This document shows, in pieces, positions 22,200 through 33,244 of a DNA stretch of 64,000 nucleotides; positions within the stretch are counted from its first letter, which is position 1, and each line of letters opens with the position of its first letter. Both the position numbers and the translations under genes were made by a program. The DNA comes from Meghimatium bilineatum (Eukaryota > Mollusca > Gastropoda > Stylommatophora > Philomycidae), in assembly GCA_034231615.1 (NCBI GenBank), contig CM067306.1, positions 36,562,071 through 36,626,070 of the forward strand. Reading direction: 5' to 3'. The notes under the pieces are model-generated. The model saw only the letters and a program-made list of their open reading frames with translations. It ran no database searches and was not told the DNA's origin.

Positions 22200-22590
22200 T
22201 TATGGATGTGAAGTGTGGTAAATAAAAATATTCAAAATGAACTGGAGGCTACAGAGATGTGGTTTCTAAAATGAATGATGAAAATACCATGGACAGCTTA
22301 GAAAACAGATGTTGTCATTGATGAAAAAAGATTAATCATATCAATCATTAGTGGCAGTCAAGGTTTCTAGGGTATGTGCAGAGAAAAACACATATTGAAC
22401 AATTAATAACCAATGGAAAGATCAATGAGAGAAGAGATAGGGGACGACAAAGAGAGAAGTTGCTAGATGAGGTAGTATTGTGGCACGGTAAAAGTTCACC
22501 AACCGAGCTTAACAACACAAGAGACAGAGAGTCTTGGAAAAACATGATCGCCTACGCCATTCGGCATGACACTTGATTGATTATCTTGTA
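22200..22590 (+). pseudogene. LINE C-terminal remnant with GATT tail
   Basis: Codons read LEATEMWF, then RKTHIEQLITNGKINERRDR, then GRQREKLLDEV, then RDRESWKNMIAYAIRHDT and a stop, followed by GATTGATT. Same LINE group as 28590-29085. Confidence 0.75.
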
Positions 22591-22594
22591 GGCC

Positions 22595-23220
22595 TATTAT
22601 TTTAAGGAAAATATTTGGTGTCTTTTTTAGTTCTTCAAACATTTTTTTAGTGCTTTCTTGTGCTTTTTAGATGAAATGAGTTGGCAACACCTTCCGTGTT
22701 GCGTATCTGAGCACAGTCAGCGAGACAAGCACCATTTTTTCCTTGCTAACACATCGCGCTCCTACTCACTCCTCAACCACTTCTTGGCTTTAACGGTCTT
22801 TCTAACTCATTGCGCGAAAACTTCCATATTCAGAATATGGGAGAGGTTAAAAAAAGGTCAAAACAGTAATAATAACCAATCTGTTTTCTCATTGCACACT
22901 TTGCCAGTTTGTTTGTTTTAAGTTGCTTCCCTTTTCTTCCTTTTTTTTTTTAGAGTTGTGATTCTTTACTTTATTCGAGTTCAAAACTTATTTTAAAATT
23001 CCCATTTTTAAATCATAAATTGTATAAAATCCACCACATATGCGTAACCGTGTATGCCGTAACGCCTAATAAACTCAAAACAAACATGTTATCGTCAACA
23101 TGTTGTTTCACATCCAAGTGGAACTTTAAAACAGATTCAATAAATTAAGCGTCATTCCGCGTGATGTAGACGACACGTTTGTTTCTCCACAAACTATCTC
23201 TTGTCTTGTTAATAAATTCA
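22595..23220. other. No recognised feature
   Basis: AT-rich. An open stretch at 22658-22921 has no motif. Confidence 0.4.
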
Positions 23221-23224
23221 GCTT

Positions 23225-23460
23225 ATAACATTATCTCGTGCCACGTTGTCATCTCATGCAGCAACTTCTCTCTGTGTCTTCTTCTGTCTCTTCTCCCCTT
23301 AATCTTGCATGTAGTTAGTAAATGATCAAGTTTTGCTGTTCTCATCACATGACCCTAAAATATTGACGGTCTGCTTCAAATTTTTACTATAATTTTTTTT
23401 TGCTTTTGCATCTCTGAGGACTTTTACATTTATTGTTCTTTTGTTCATGAAATTCTCATA
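23225..23460 (-). pseudogene. LINE C-terminal fragment
   Basis: The minus strand, with frameshifts, carries EADRQYFRVM, a G-E-K-R basic stretch and a K-V motif, matching the GH.MR..GLE..ATTGK..G...RGRQRE segment of the LINE group at 14425-15030. Confidence 0.5.
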
Positions 23461-23617
23461 AAACAGATTGAAAAATAATGATTTTCTCATAAAACAGATT
23501 GCAAAATATGAAATTCTGATACAACAGATTGCAAAATGATAAACATATTTTCTTCTTCTTCGTTCGCTCTCAAACCCCTGCACACTATCAGAATTTATTC
23601 CGGGAAACGCCCATGTG

Positions 23618-23885
23618 TTGCCGGGGCCCGAAAGGGGAGCAAAGAATAGCAACCCTGTTTACCTTCCACGCTTGTCGTAAAAGGCGACTAAGGAGGTTAT
23701 GGGATGGAGTTGGCTGTCGCATCCCTTATAGGGTCAGTCACCCAAAGCCATGCTGAAGTCGGATGTGTCAGGTCGAAAGGCGCATATATCGCAGCAATGC
23801 TGTAAACCATGACACAAAGCATTCCGTTCTCCGGACTACATCCTGCTAATCTGCAGGTGTTTGAGAACGAACGCAGAAAAAGAAG
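23618..23885 (+). mobile_element. GAA-tailed retroposon, long form
   Basis: One of the best copies: GCCCGAAAGGGGAGCAAAG, then GTCGTAAAAGGCGACTAAGG, then GGATGGAGTTGGCTGTC, then GAAGTCGGATGTGTCAGGTC, then TGTAAACCATGACACAAAGC, then ACTACATCCTGCTAATCTGC and a GCAGAAAAAGAAG tail. Sits tail to tail with 23886-24115. Confidence 0.9.
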
Positions 23886-24115
23886 AATTCCGGGAAAAGG
23901 AATGCGCTGTGTCATTGTTTACAGCTTGACTGCGATATCTGCGCCTTTTCTCTGACACATCTGACTTCAGAATAGCTTCTGTGTCACTTGATCCTCTATG
24001 GGATGGAACAATCAATTCCACCCCCCCCCCAAGAAAATCCCCATTAGTAGCCTCATACAACGTGCATGGTAGGTAACAGTGTCACTATTCTTTACTCCCC
24101 ATTTCTGTTCCGAAC
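23886..24115 (-). mobile_element. GAA-tailed retroposon, long form, inverted partner
   Basis: Reverse orientation and lacking its own tail: GGAATGCGCTGTGTCATTG, then TTTACAGCTTGACTGCGATA, then CTCTATGGGATGGAACAATC, then a C run, then TTCTTTACTCCCCATTTCTG. Together with 23618-23885 it makes an imperfect inverted repeat of about 500 bp. Confidence 0.85.
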
Positions 24116-24339
24116 GATACACAAGAGGAACTTTCTTTGGTCCCCCCAAAAAAGGAGGATCACAAGGGAGTTTTAGCCCTCTTCTTTGCGTGTTTCTTAG
24201 TGGCAGTTATTAGCCTATGTTCTATTTTCGTGAGAGTATTAAGGAAATGGATTGACCATTCAAACACCACTCACTTTACAGAAATGAAGTAGATAGTGGT
24301 GTTGGTTTAAAAAAAATAAATTGATAGAAATCATGGTGA

Positions 24340-24455
24340 GGTACGCTTCTTTCAACCATGGACGTCGCTCCAATTTGGTTATATCAGAGCTTTACAACCA
24401 TCAAAATAAATAGTGGAGGTCGCATAGCTGGTAAACCAATCACCACGACCTTCTA
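24340..24455. repeat. Dispersed repeat shared with the innexin 3' region, copy 1
   Basis: TACGCTTCTTTCAACC, TTTGGTTATATCAGAGCTT, AGTGGAGGTCGCAT and AATCACCACGACCTTC match 56738-56845 in the same order. A shorter match lies at about 40840-40890. Confidence 0.6.
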
Positions 24456-24459
24456 AATT

Positions 24460-25305
24460 ATTAGCTGTTCGTTGTGGGGGGTGTGGTGCCAGTCATATCA
24501 TTAGGCGTATATAGCTAACGAATAGTACTTTATTCTGATTAAAAACATGATTTTAAAATAGTCAATGCAAATATTTTAAACATCCCTTCACGTGCTAGTA
24601 TCATGTGTGAGTGAACCACATTTTATAGGGCGAAGAGAAAACATCCTTCGATCGAAGTTCAACCTCTGATTCGTGCTCTCGTTTGTGACAAAGAACCACG
24701 AGTGTAGGTCAACCATTTGCGAGGCAAACTTGAACACAGTCGGACGCACTCTAAACAATGTATGTGTTACTTAAAGAAAGCGAACGTGTTGTGTTGTGAT
24801 ATTCTTTGAAGTTATTTGATACACATCAACAAAAGTGATTTAACACAATTGGTAAGTGTGCTTATATTATTTAACTGTTGTTGTTTACTGTAACACCTGT
24901 TATATTGCCATGTTTTGTTTTTATTTTCTACAATCATCGTGGCATTTCTACCAATCACTTGAGAATGTGTCGTAAGCTTACGGAAGATTATTGTAGCTTA
25001 CGCTACAGGAAGATGTTAGCAGCTGTGCACAGAGTAGCTGCGGCGAGGTCCACGAAGAAATGTCATAGTGTCCTGATTGTAGGAATGTTAAGATGGTCTA
25101 TTAAATTATGTGCCTTCACAGCGGTTTTTCTGTCTACTGATCAATTTCTTAACTGTCAAGTTAATATTAATTACGTTCATTACTTGCAGAAGAAAGGAAT
25201 ATTGTTTATTTAGTTTGTTGCATTTTGTCCTGATGCTTTTCCTTTTTTAATCGAAACGTCTGTCACTGTGTACTTCCTTGTTAGTATATTTTATTTACAA
25301 ATATT
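24460..25305. other. No recognised gene; donor-like site
   Basis: A strong 5' splice-site-like GGTAAGTG lies at 24851-24858. The 111-codon open stretch at 24878-25213 contains no domain I know. Not called as a gene. Confidence 0.35.
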
Positions 25306-25309
25306 CTGT

Positions 25310-25462
25310 CGAAGACGGATGTGTCGGGTCATTGGCGCAAATACAACGGCGACACAACGCATTTCCATTCTGTGGACTGCATCCTGCTGGTAATCTAGTA
25401 AGACCGTGGTCCTGCTGTAAGGGAGATTCAGCGGGAGTTTGAGAATGAACGAAGAAGAAGAT
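25310..25462 (+). mobile_element. GAA-tailed retroposon, short form
   Basis: GAAGACGGATGTGTCGGGTC, then GGCGCAAATACAACGGCGAC, then GTGGACTGCATCCTGCTGG, then GATTCAGCGGGAGTTTGAGA, ending GAAGAAGAAG. Confidence 0.88.
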
Positions 25463-26126
25463 TTACAAATATTGATTAAAACACTTGTACATATTTCATT
25501 TTTATACCTAGTCCTAGGGGATCCACATGTTTAGCATGCATCTAGCTAAGTAGATAGAACTATTACACTTTCAAAAATTATGTTTTATAACTCGTTTCTC
25601 GTGTAGATCTCATCTCCGAAATCTAAGTCCAGTTTGAAACTTTACGCCAGTGATATCGGCGATAATAAAAATACACGACAATACTCAAGGGGATCTGGAA
25701 CCTGCAGGCCGAACTCTGTCCGCCTACCCAAATGACCCGGCCCGCCCTTTCTTAAACAAAAAACAAAACTTCTGACCTGTATGGTACTAAATGAAACAAT
25801 ACAAATACGAGCCTGGTCTAAAACCACATAACTTTAGTAAGTGTATTAATTTGTCTGTGCTTAAATCAAAATTATATTAAATAATAATATATACATTAAA
25901 TAATTTTAAATTTAGTTCAACCATAATACAATTTATAGTTATTTATACAGTTCTGGAAAGTATTTTCTAATATGAAATGCTTTCACGTGATAAACATCCA
26001 ATCTCATAGACATATTAGTTTCTTACTACAATTCTACCACTGCAGGATATGAATCGCACATAAGTCAAACATACATTATTAATTGTTCAATATTACCTTC
26101 ATAAGAATATAACATATCAAATGTGT

Positions 26127-26198
26127 CATTAAGTTTTCAAAGTTAGATTTCATTAAGTTTTCAAAGTTAGATTTCATTAAGTTTTCAAAGTTAGATTT
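26127..26198. repeat. 24 bp tandem repeat, 3 copies
   Basis: CATTAAGTTTTCAAAGTTAG plus ATTT, at 26127, 26151 and 26175, identical. Confidence 0.95.
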
Positions 26199-26719
26199 TT
26201 AATAGATTTTACCCCGAGTTATGTTTCGCTGTATCTGCTTATTCTTAAGAAACATTATCAAGACACTGGGAACCTCGACAGTTCAACTGCTAATTTAGGT
26301 TGTGCTGAAAGGTTTGAAGGATTTACTTCATTGTTGTATTTAGGTTATTCCATATGCATTCCGTTCCCCTCAACGAAACAGCTGGACTCCAGCTAAAAGT
26401 ACCCCTCATAGCACGTAACCCCATAGCTTGAATCAATAATCCCCAACGATCTCCAAAATAATTCATTTTGTAAACAAAACGTCTCAAGCAGGATTCGAAA
26501 CTGATGGCTCTTGCTCACAAAGAGAACGGCTTGATCAGTGGCATGGTTTGTTAACACTCTCCCAAATGGCAGAAGACAAATCTGTTTGGGAAGGTTTTGT
26601 GCGTGCCATCTTCAAAAGACCCTAACGGGTAATGAGTATTATTATTATATTTTTTATTCAAGAAAAAAACATTGTTTATTTATAAATTTTAACTAAATTT
26701 GGTGCAACTACGGTATAAG

Positions 26720-27080
26720 TCTTCACTGTGACCTTTGTTCTAGTTTCGAGGTATGACCTAACCTTTGCAGTGTGAACGTAGAAGTTGTAATTAAAATTAA
26801 AGTTTGTTATTTGAAACGGAATATTAATTTGGCATTAGTATTTGCATTAGGGTAAGGAGTAAGGGTTAGGATCAATTATAATTTTTTTTTAAATTAGTTA
26901 TAAAAGTTATAATTATAAATCTTGTTGATATCGTTTGCGTCGGGAGATGTGACGTACGGCATCCATTTTACGGCATCACACCGCATTAATTTCATTGGTG
27001 TTACATGAAAATCCATGACGTCTGGTGGTTAAAAATGTAAACATTGTGTGCTATTTATAGCACAGTAAAGACTTATTGTC
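26720..27080. repeat. Dispersed repeat, copy 1
   Basis: Shares with 30500-30825, in order: TCTTCACTGTGAC, TCTAGTTTCGAGGTAT, TAACCTTTGCAG, then about 200 bp later AATCCATGACGT, AGTTAAAAATGTAAACA-like and GTGCTATTTATAGC. Nature unknown. Confidence 0.7.
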
Positions 27081-27089
27081 TTCACTTGA

Positions 27090-27465
27090 CAAATGTAGAA
27101 CAAAGGTCTTCGTAGGATAACTAACACCCATTGGAGTGAATTCAAATCGAATGATAAAATCAGAGAAGAGACATCAAAATTTCATTACAGATGTTGTCAG
27201 AAAACGCCGTTGGTCCTACATCTGGCATGTCCTACGCGCAGACACCAACAGAATACACCACCAATCTCTTGAATGGATACCTACAGGCAAAAGAGCAAGG
27301 GGTAGACCAGAAGAACAATAGTTAGAGAAAGTAAAACAACCAATATTCATACTATTCAAGAACTGCACATAATAGCTTTGATGAGACAGAATTGGAGAGA
27401 TCTGACCTATGCCCTATGCGCTAATTTCAGCGCAAAAGGAGGATGAATGAATGAAATGAAGACTT
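27090..27465 (+). pseudogene. LINE C-terminal remnant
   Basis: TKVFVG-like start, then KSEKRHQNFITDVVRKRRWS, YIWHVLRAD, W-PTGKRARGRPEEQ, then MRQNWRDLTYALCANFSAK and GG-x-stop, followed by GAATGAATGAAATGA. This is the C-terminal R-RW..IGH.LR...G.R..GRP.TTWRR...ALCA pattern of an RTE-like LINE; 42899-43303 is a better copy on the other strand. Confidence 0.75.
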
Positions 27466-27704
27466 ATTCCGTAATTTTACCCTAAACGTATGTGTAATTG
27501 TATGTACCAATAAAACGCTTTTCTGACAGTTAATGTACAGATACCGTTCATGTAATGAATGCAAGAATACATCTTTATATAATATCCATTTGTTTGCAGT
27601 CGTTTAGCCATTCCTCACAGGAAACTTATGATTGACCATGTCATAGTTTCAATGTTTACCCTGCAGGCCTGTAGTCATACTGCTACAGATACCTAGTTCG
27701 CCTG

Positions 27705-27945
27705 TGTTGAAGGGGCCATGAAAGGCGGGGGGGGGGAAGAATAGTAACACTTTACCTTCCATGTAACTTCACAAGCAGTTACTAAAAAAGTATAGGGTGG
27801 AGTTGGCTGTCCCATACTATATGGTGACCCAGAAGCAATGCAGAAGTCGGATTTTTCAGTCCAATAGGCACAAATATCATAGCAAGCTGTAAACCATAAC
27901 ACAACATAGGTAATCTGCAGGAATTTGAGAACAAACGCAGATCTA
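27705..27945 (+). mobile_element. GAA-tailed retroposon, long form, tail lost
   Basis: GGGGCCATGAAAGGCG, then TAGGGTGGAGTTGGCTGTCC, then GAAGTCGGATTTTTCAGTCC, then TGTAAACCATAACACA, then TTGAGAACAAACGCAG. A G run replaces part of the head. Confidence 0.8.
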
Positions 27946-27984
27946 AGTGTCTATTAGGCATGTAATCTGCACTACCATTCTGTA

Positions 27985-28560
27985 AGCCTCTCGGTTCTAT
28001 GCTAGCTGCCCAGTTTCTTCCAGTGTCATGTTCAGGTCTTTGATGTCATGTGTCAATCGTAGTCTTGGTCTGCCTCTTGTTCTATGTCATGTAACTTTTT
28101 CCTCCACGATTAATATTCTAAACTATTTTGTCTTTTTATATGTCCAAAATATTTTAGCGTGTGTTTTTCGACACTTAAGGGCATGTTTAAACAGTATGAA
28201 ATCTCTCTTATCCATCGTCGTCCTGGACTACCGTTACCTTGTACCAGGAACCATACCTTCCATTAAGAATTTTTCCATGCTGTTATGCCTCTATATAACC
28301 AGAAAATCTGCAGCTGTCTTATTATGTTGTTGTTTAGAAGTCAACCCTCTACGACGTTTAGTGTTCTTTATCACTCCTTGATTATACTTTTTGGCTGTCC
28401 ATGGTATTCTCAAAATCCTTCCTAAGCATCTCATTTTGAAGACATATTTTTCTCTCTGTGTCTTTCTCTGTCCCGCCTCCCCTGATCTTTCCTGTGGTTA
28501 CTAAATGTTAGTTTTGCTTTTCTCATCACATGCCCTAAAAATCTTGACTGCCTGCTTCTA
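27985..28560 (-). pseudogene. Two LINE C-terminal fragments
   Basis: Minus-strand blocks: about 27985-28260 includes the reverse of CCAAAATATTTTAG (YFGH-type K-ILWTYK) and EDQDYD-like residues; 28380-28560 includes FWEYHGQPKS and a KRQSQDF-type end. Two separate decayed copies end to end. Frames are heavily broken. Confidence 0.5.
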
Positions 28561-28589
28561 ATTTCATGTCTGTATCATATGGAAGAAGT

Positions 28590-29085
28590 TAAACAGAAAT
28601 AAGATGCAGAATAGGACAGGCAAAAACAACATTCAGAAAAATGAAAAATATACTGTGTAATATGACCTTGTCATTAGAGGTGAGAGTTCTGCAGTGCTAT
28701 ATAACCCCTATAATAACATATGGATGCGAGTCGTGGACAATAAACAAACTGGAAAGTGGGAAATTAGAGGCAACAGAGATGTGGTTCTACAGAAGAATGC
28801 TGAGATTATCACGGACTGCCAGAAAACCTAATGTAGAAGTGTTGAAAGAGTCAAATGTGAAACGGACCTTTATCAACAATATAAGAAAAAGGTAATCTTT
28901 TTTTTTGGCCACTTCATGAGACAGGCAGGTTTAGAGAACATAGTCACAACAGGCAAAATTGAAAGCAACAGAGACAGAGGGCGACAAGATGAGAAAATAT
29001 TAGACAGTTTGACAACCTGGATACATAATATTGTGGAGAGCCATGACCGCCTACGCCATCCGGCATGGCACCTGATGATGATCAT
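28590..29085 (+). pseudogene. RTE-like LINE C-terminal remnant
   Basis: KNILCNMTLSLEVRVLQCYI, TPIITYGCESWTINKLESG, ATEMWFYRRMLRLSRTARK, NVEVLKESNVKRTFINNIRK, then after a T-run frameshift QAGLENIVTTGKIESNRDRG and WHLMMI. Nearly the same sequence as 14425-15030 in the opposite orientation. Ends CACCTGATGATGATC, a short ATG-repeat tail. Confidence 0.85.
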
Positions 29086-29089
29086 ATGC

Positions 29090-29820
29090 AATTCACCATC
29101 AACTATTGGCCACAGTGAAATAAATGTAAAATCCGGATTATATCCGTTATTTATTTTAAAAGCAACTAGGACTCCGCGCGCCGTACGACAAAAGTACCAG
29201 TCTGACTTGTATTTCTGAAGATGACCGTGGGTGTGGACACTCATTTTATATTATATTACCAGAAATGTGGTAGGAGAAATGAGTTTAACAAGCGAATCAC
29301 TTGAACTTCGACGGTCGACACTGTCATATGATCTAATGGAAAAACATACATTCTCAATGACTCATTCTACTATTTTCGTGATTTGCATTGGTCATTATGG
29401 TTATACTTATACGACTGAAAGCCAATGAAAACCATAGGAATAGTCAAATGTATCATTTGAGAAGGGTTGTTTTCCATTAGCATTTTGTCTTATGCAGCTG
29501 TCACACTTGAACGATTCAGCAAATAAGTTGCTAAATTTTAGCTACCTCGGCTTAGAGAAGGAATTCTCATCGTGGACTAAATTATCCAGAAATAAACAGG
29601 AAAATTGTGTTGTCGCGGACCCGTCTAATGGGAATGGACACCGAAAGGTAACTGTTTGGAATTTAGTAGTTGAGGAAAGTTGACATTCATATTTATGGGG
29701 GGGGGGGGGGGGTTACAAAACGAAGACACCAAATTTATTCTGAGCGAGGGACCCGTAAGAATAGTTGAGATCACCGGCTTATAGTGTGATAGAGCCTAAA
29801 ATCTACTATAGTCTTTTCCC
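29090..29820. other. No gene; G run at 29697-29712
   Basis: No repeat or domain recognised apart from a run of 14 to 16 G. Confidence 0.4.
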
Positions 29821-29827
29821 ATTAAAT

Positions 29828-30078
29828 GTAAAGGTATGTACCATGGCAGCAGCCTGCCGTCGGGGATAAAGATAATTCTTTATGTACTAAGCCGCAGCAA
29901 CTATTTGGTGGGGTGGCCAGTTCCCTTCCTTGCTGGCTTTACCTCCCCTAACGTCATGCGTCGTGTACTCATTTACAGCTGAGTCGACTGGAGGAGTGGT
30001 CGTGTCAAGCGAGAAATCACAACCCGGATTTCTATTTTTGTCCGGACGTGGTTTCGAACCTGGAACACAGTGATGTTA
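29828..30078 (-). mobile_element. SINE, 5'-truncated
   Basis: Reverse orientation: TAAAGGTATGTACCATGGCA, then CATTTACAGCTGAGTCGACT, then GGACGTGGTTTCGAACCTGG (the B box). Breaks off beyond the B box close to a hAT-like terminus at 30081. Confidence 0.85.
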
Positions 30079-30080
30079 CC

Positions 30081-30320
30081 CAGCGGTTCCTAAACTTATT
30101 TGTTGTCGCAGATCTCCTTTTAAATATTTTCTGTGGAGGGCCCCCAAAATATGTCAATTTCCTTTTTGTATTGTAAATGTGAAGGCTTTTAAAAACGTTA
30201 AGCACGCTCACGTGGGGTGTTCGATAACAGTTTACACTGTATTAGATAGCCGCGGTCAAGTGTACAAGTTCCACAAAGGCCCCGTTGCTATCTCCCCTGT
30301 AATCAATAAAAGAAGCCACA
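30081..30320 (+). mobile_element. hAT-like 5' terminus
   Basis: CAGCGGTTCCTAAACTTATT followed by TTTTCTGTGGAGGGCCCCC is the usual look of a hAT terminal repeat (CAG.GGTTCCCAAAC). No opposite end found. Confidence 0.5.
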
Positions 30321-30499
30321 TTTTTAAAATTATGATTACCCGATTATTTGAAATCTGGCAAGTTATTCAATTAACTTCAATTTTTTCTGCAAGTTTAGTG
30401 GCAACGTAAACCGAATGTCTTTGAGAAATCGAAATTTTCGCAGAGTTTTTATATACTTTTGTTTTATCGCATTTTCCTTAAAATCATTATTGATGCGCA

Positions 30500-30825
30500 A
30501 GTTGCTTCTCTTCACTGTGACATTTGCTCTAGTTTCGAGGTATTACTTAACCTTTGCAGCGTGATGTGTGATTGAAGTAGGCTTAGGATTAGTATTTAGA
30601 ATGAAGGAAAATTGTAACTTAGCGTCTGAATGGGGGGCTATCTCAGTGTGTAGCGCGCAGTACAAGTCATTGGTAAAGAAAACAATTCTGTTCAATCTGG
30701 TCTGTGTCGAGATATGAACGTGTCATGTTTAGGGATTGGGCATGCGCAGTAGGGAAATCCATGACGTTAGCTAGTTAAAAATGTAAACAGTGTGCTATTT
30801 ATAGCGCAGTGAAGAAATAAAAGCA
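30500..30825. repeat. Dispersed repeat, copy 2
   Basis: Partner of 26720-27080, same orientation, with the same two conserved blocks about 200 bp apart. Confidence 0.7.
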
Positions 30826-30829
30826 ACTT

Positions 30830-31750
30830 TTACCCATTAGGAATTATGATTTATGGATGAATTCTTGAGAGATAAGTTGTTTTCACACTCGAAAATACGT
30901 TAGACCACGCGGATTCGTATATTTTGAGGCTAAATATCAATTGTTTTGGAGCGGTTCAGTTTTGAACTAGATATAGATTTAGATAACGATTTTATGACGA
31001 ACCTATAAGGTTTATTCATTTTCGAATTAAGCTCGAGAACGCCTTGCTCTCAATTGCGTGGTGTGAGACTCGAACTTGGGCAAGGGGTTCACGATGTCGG
31101 TGAATGACACCTCGGCTAAGAAGGCGAAAGAGCCAGGGTCCAACTTTTCTGTTTAGTTCTTCCTCCTAAGGAACCAGGCTCACGGATGAGAAACGGTTTA
31201 GTACCCGATGGGCACAGACACAGTACGTCCAATTATACGAGGCAAGTTCATAGACAGTGGAACACCTCGTGCGAGACAGAAGTGAGCAAAAAATCGTCTG
31301 GGCGAAGAGTCACCACACACACGCGAACCACCCGAATTGTCAAGGCATGCCGAAATCGGATGTGCTAGGCCTACAATGCGCATAACGGTGGCACAACGTA
31401 ATCACGCTCCCGGCGGAAATCGCATGGATACTCATGCTGGTTACAATGGAGCGAACGCAAAACAAACCATCCCTACGCTAAATTAACGACAAGTGCGAAT
31501 ATTCTGAACACCATCCATTTGGGGATAGACAATTTACGCGCTTGCAGTTGCTTTCTGAACGTCTACATAGGCGGAATTTGAGCCTGGTACATTGGCCGTC
31601 ACAAACTCGCTCTATACGTCGCCGCAACAGAGCCGGACATTAAAGAACCGGTGCCCTAACCAAAATACCACCCAAAATATGTAATCAATTAAATAATGGA
31701 GCCATGTAACAAATATTGGTTAACTAGTTTGCAGTTGTCACTCTCTGCTC
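30830..31750. other. No recognised gene
   Basis: Slightly more GC-rich at 31040-31650. GCCGAAATCGGATGTGCTAG near 31348 weakly resembles the GAA-tailed retroposon core. No coding motif. Confidence 0.35.
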
Positions 31751-31755
31751 TACCT

Positions 31756-32100
31756 CAGCGGTGGGGAACTTTGTGTGTGTCAGAGGGCCATTTGTAAATT
31801 TATAATATGATTTGCATGCAATATGTAAATGTATAGTATTATTCTCGGGCCTTACACAATTATCAACTTCAAAATTAGCCTGTAATATTTACTCAAACGT
31901 TTCAGTAACTCACCCCAATTATGATTGTTGGAACTGATTTTCTTTAGTGGTGAGCCGTGTATACACGATATTAATATGATTCATTTAATATAAATTTATT
32001 GTTCTATGGGTCATATTTTTAGTGAATGTTTATTCCAGCCTAGATTGCTTTCAGCGGGCCAAACTAAATGATCACGCGGGCCATTTATAGCCAACGATCC
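31756..32100 (+). mobile_element. hAT-like MITE remnant
   Basis: Begins CAGCGGTGGGGAAC; about 300 bp on come AGCGGGCCAAACTAAATGA and GCGGGCCATTTATAGCC, the GGCC-rich ends often seen in hAT MITEs. The right terminus is not clear. Confidence 0.4.
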
Positions 32101-32783
32101 AGCAGAATACTACTTTGTATTCTGAAAAGACTACATCATGAAAATACTACAGCATAAGCTGGAGGAAGAGTCAAATGAAGCACAGGCAGGTTTCAGACAG
32201 GACAGGGGCACAAGAGACTATATTTTCTATATGCGGAGCATTATAGAGAAATGCAGACAGTTTAATGTCATCTATACATGCTTTATTGGCTTCACCAAGG
32301 CATTTGATTGTGTACAACATAAAAAAAATTTTGAATATCATGAGCGACATGGGTTTCCCGCTACAGCTAATCCGTCTCATCAAAACATTGTATAAGACGA
32401 GTTAGCAGCCGTGAGAGTAGATAGTGAAATATCGGATTGGTTCAGTGTGGAAAAAGGAGTCAGACAAGGATGTGTCCTATCACCATATCTCTTCAATATT
32501 TATTCAGAGAACATAATGAGGATGTGAGAAAAGACCAAAAGAGGAATAAGTTCGACCCACTCAACATTGGAGGTCACGAGATACCAGTACTAAGATATAC
32601 TGATGATGCAACATTATTGGCACACAGTCAAGCAGGTCTTGACACTTTATAACTCCATTAAAGAACATAGAGAAAAACAAGACCTATTTCTGAATGGAAG
32701 CAAGACCAAGATTATGACAAACGACAAAACCACTAACAAGTTTTTAATTAGTATTAACAATAGCTAATTATAAAATCATCCAC

Positions 32784-32940
32784 CAAAGACGGATGTGTCG
32801 GGCCACTGGGGCAATTAAAACGGTGACACAGTGGATTTCCATTCTCTGGACTATATCCTACTGGAAATCTAATAGGACCATTGTCCTGCTACAAGAGTTT
32901 CAGCGGGAGTTTGAGAACGAACGCTGAAGAAGAAGAAGTA
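32784..32940 (+). mobile_element. GAA-tailed retroposon, short form, inside LINE
   Basis: AAGACGGATGTGTCGGGCCA, then CTCTGGACTATATCCTACTG, then TTTCAGCGGGAGTTTGAGAA, ending GAAGAAGAAG. LINE coding sequence is recognisable on both sides. Confidence 0.88.
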
Positions 32941-33022
32941 GAAAGAGTCAACAGTTTTGAATACTTGGGTTCTTTTATCAACAGTAAGGTGATTGCTATA
33001 ACTTATTCATTATGAATAAGTC

Positions 33023-33244
33023 AGAATGAGGTTGGCTCTCGCGTCAGAGAAGCTGATACAGAATGAGGTTGGCTCTCGCGTCAGAGAAGCTGATACAGTA
33101 TGAGGTTGGCTCTCGCGTCAGAGAAGCTGATACAGAATGAGGTTGGCTCTCGCGTCAGAGAAGCTGATACAGAATGAGGTTGGCTCTCGCGTCAGAGAAG
33201 CTGATACAGAATGAGGTTTACTCTCGCGTCAGAGAAGCTGATGC
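33023..33244. repeat. 37 bp minisatellite, 6 copies, inside LINE
   Basis: AGAATGAGGTTGGCTCTCGC plus GTCAGAGAAGCTGATAC at 33023, 33060, 33097, 33134, 33171 and 33208. The unit equals the LINE codons RMRLALASEKLIQ-like. Confidence 0.95.

Noticed and set aside
23529-23756. 75-codon open frame ending in a proline-rich tail
   Set aside because: It lies over the head of the long-form GAA-tailed retroposon; related frames appear in other copies and none has conserved coding.
24878-25213. 111-codon open frame as a possible novel gene
   Set aside because: No domain, no conserved composition and no visible splice or promoter support beyond one donor-like site upstream.
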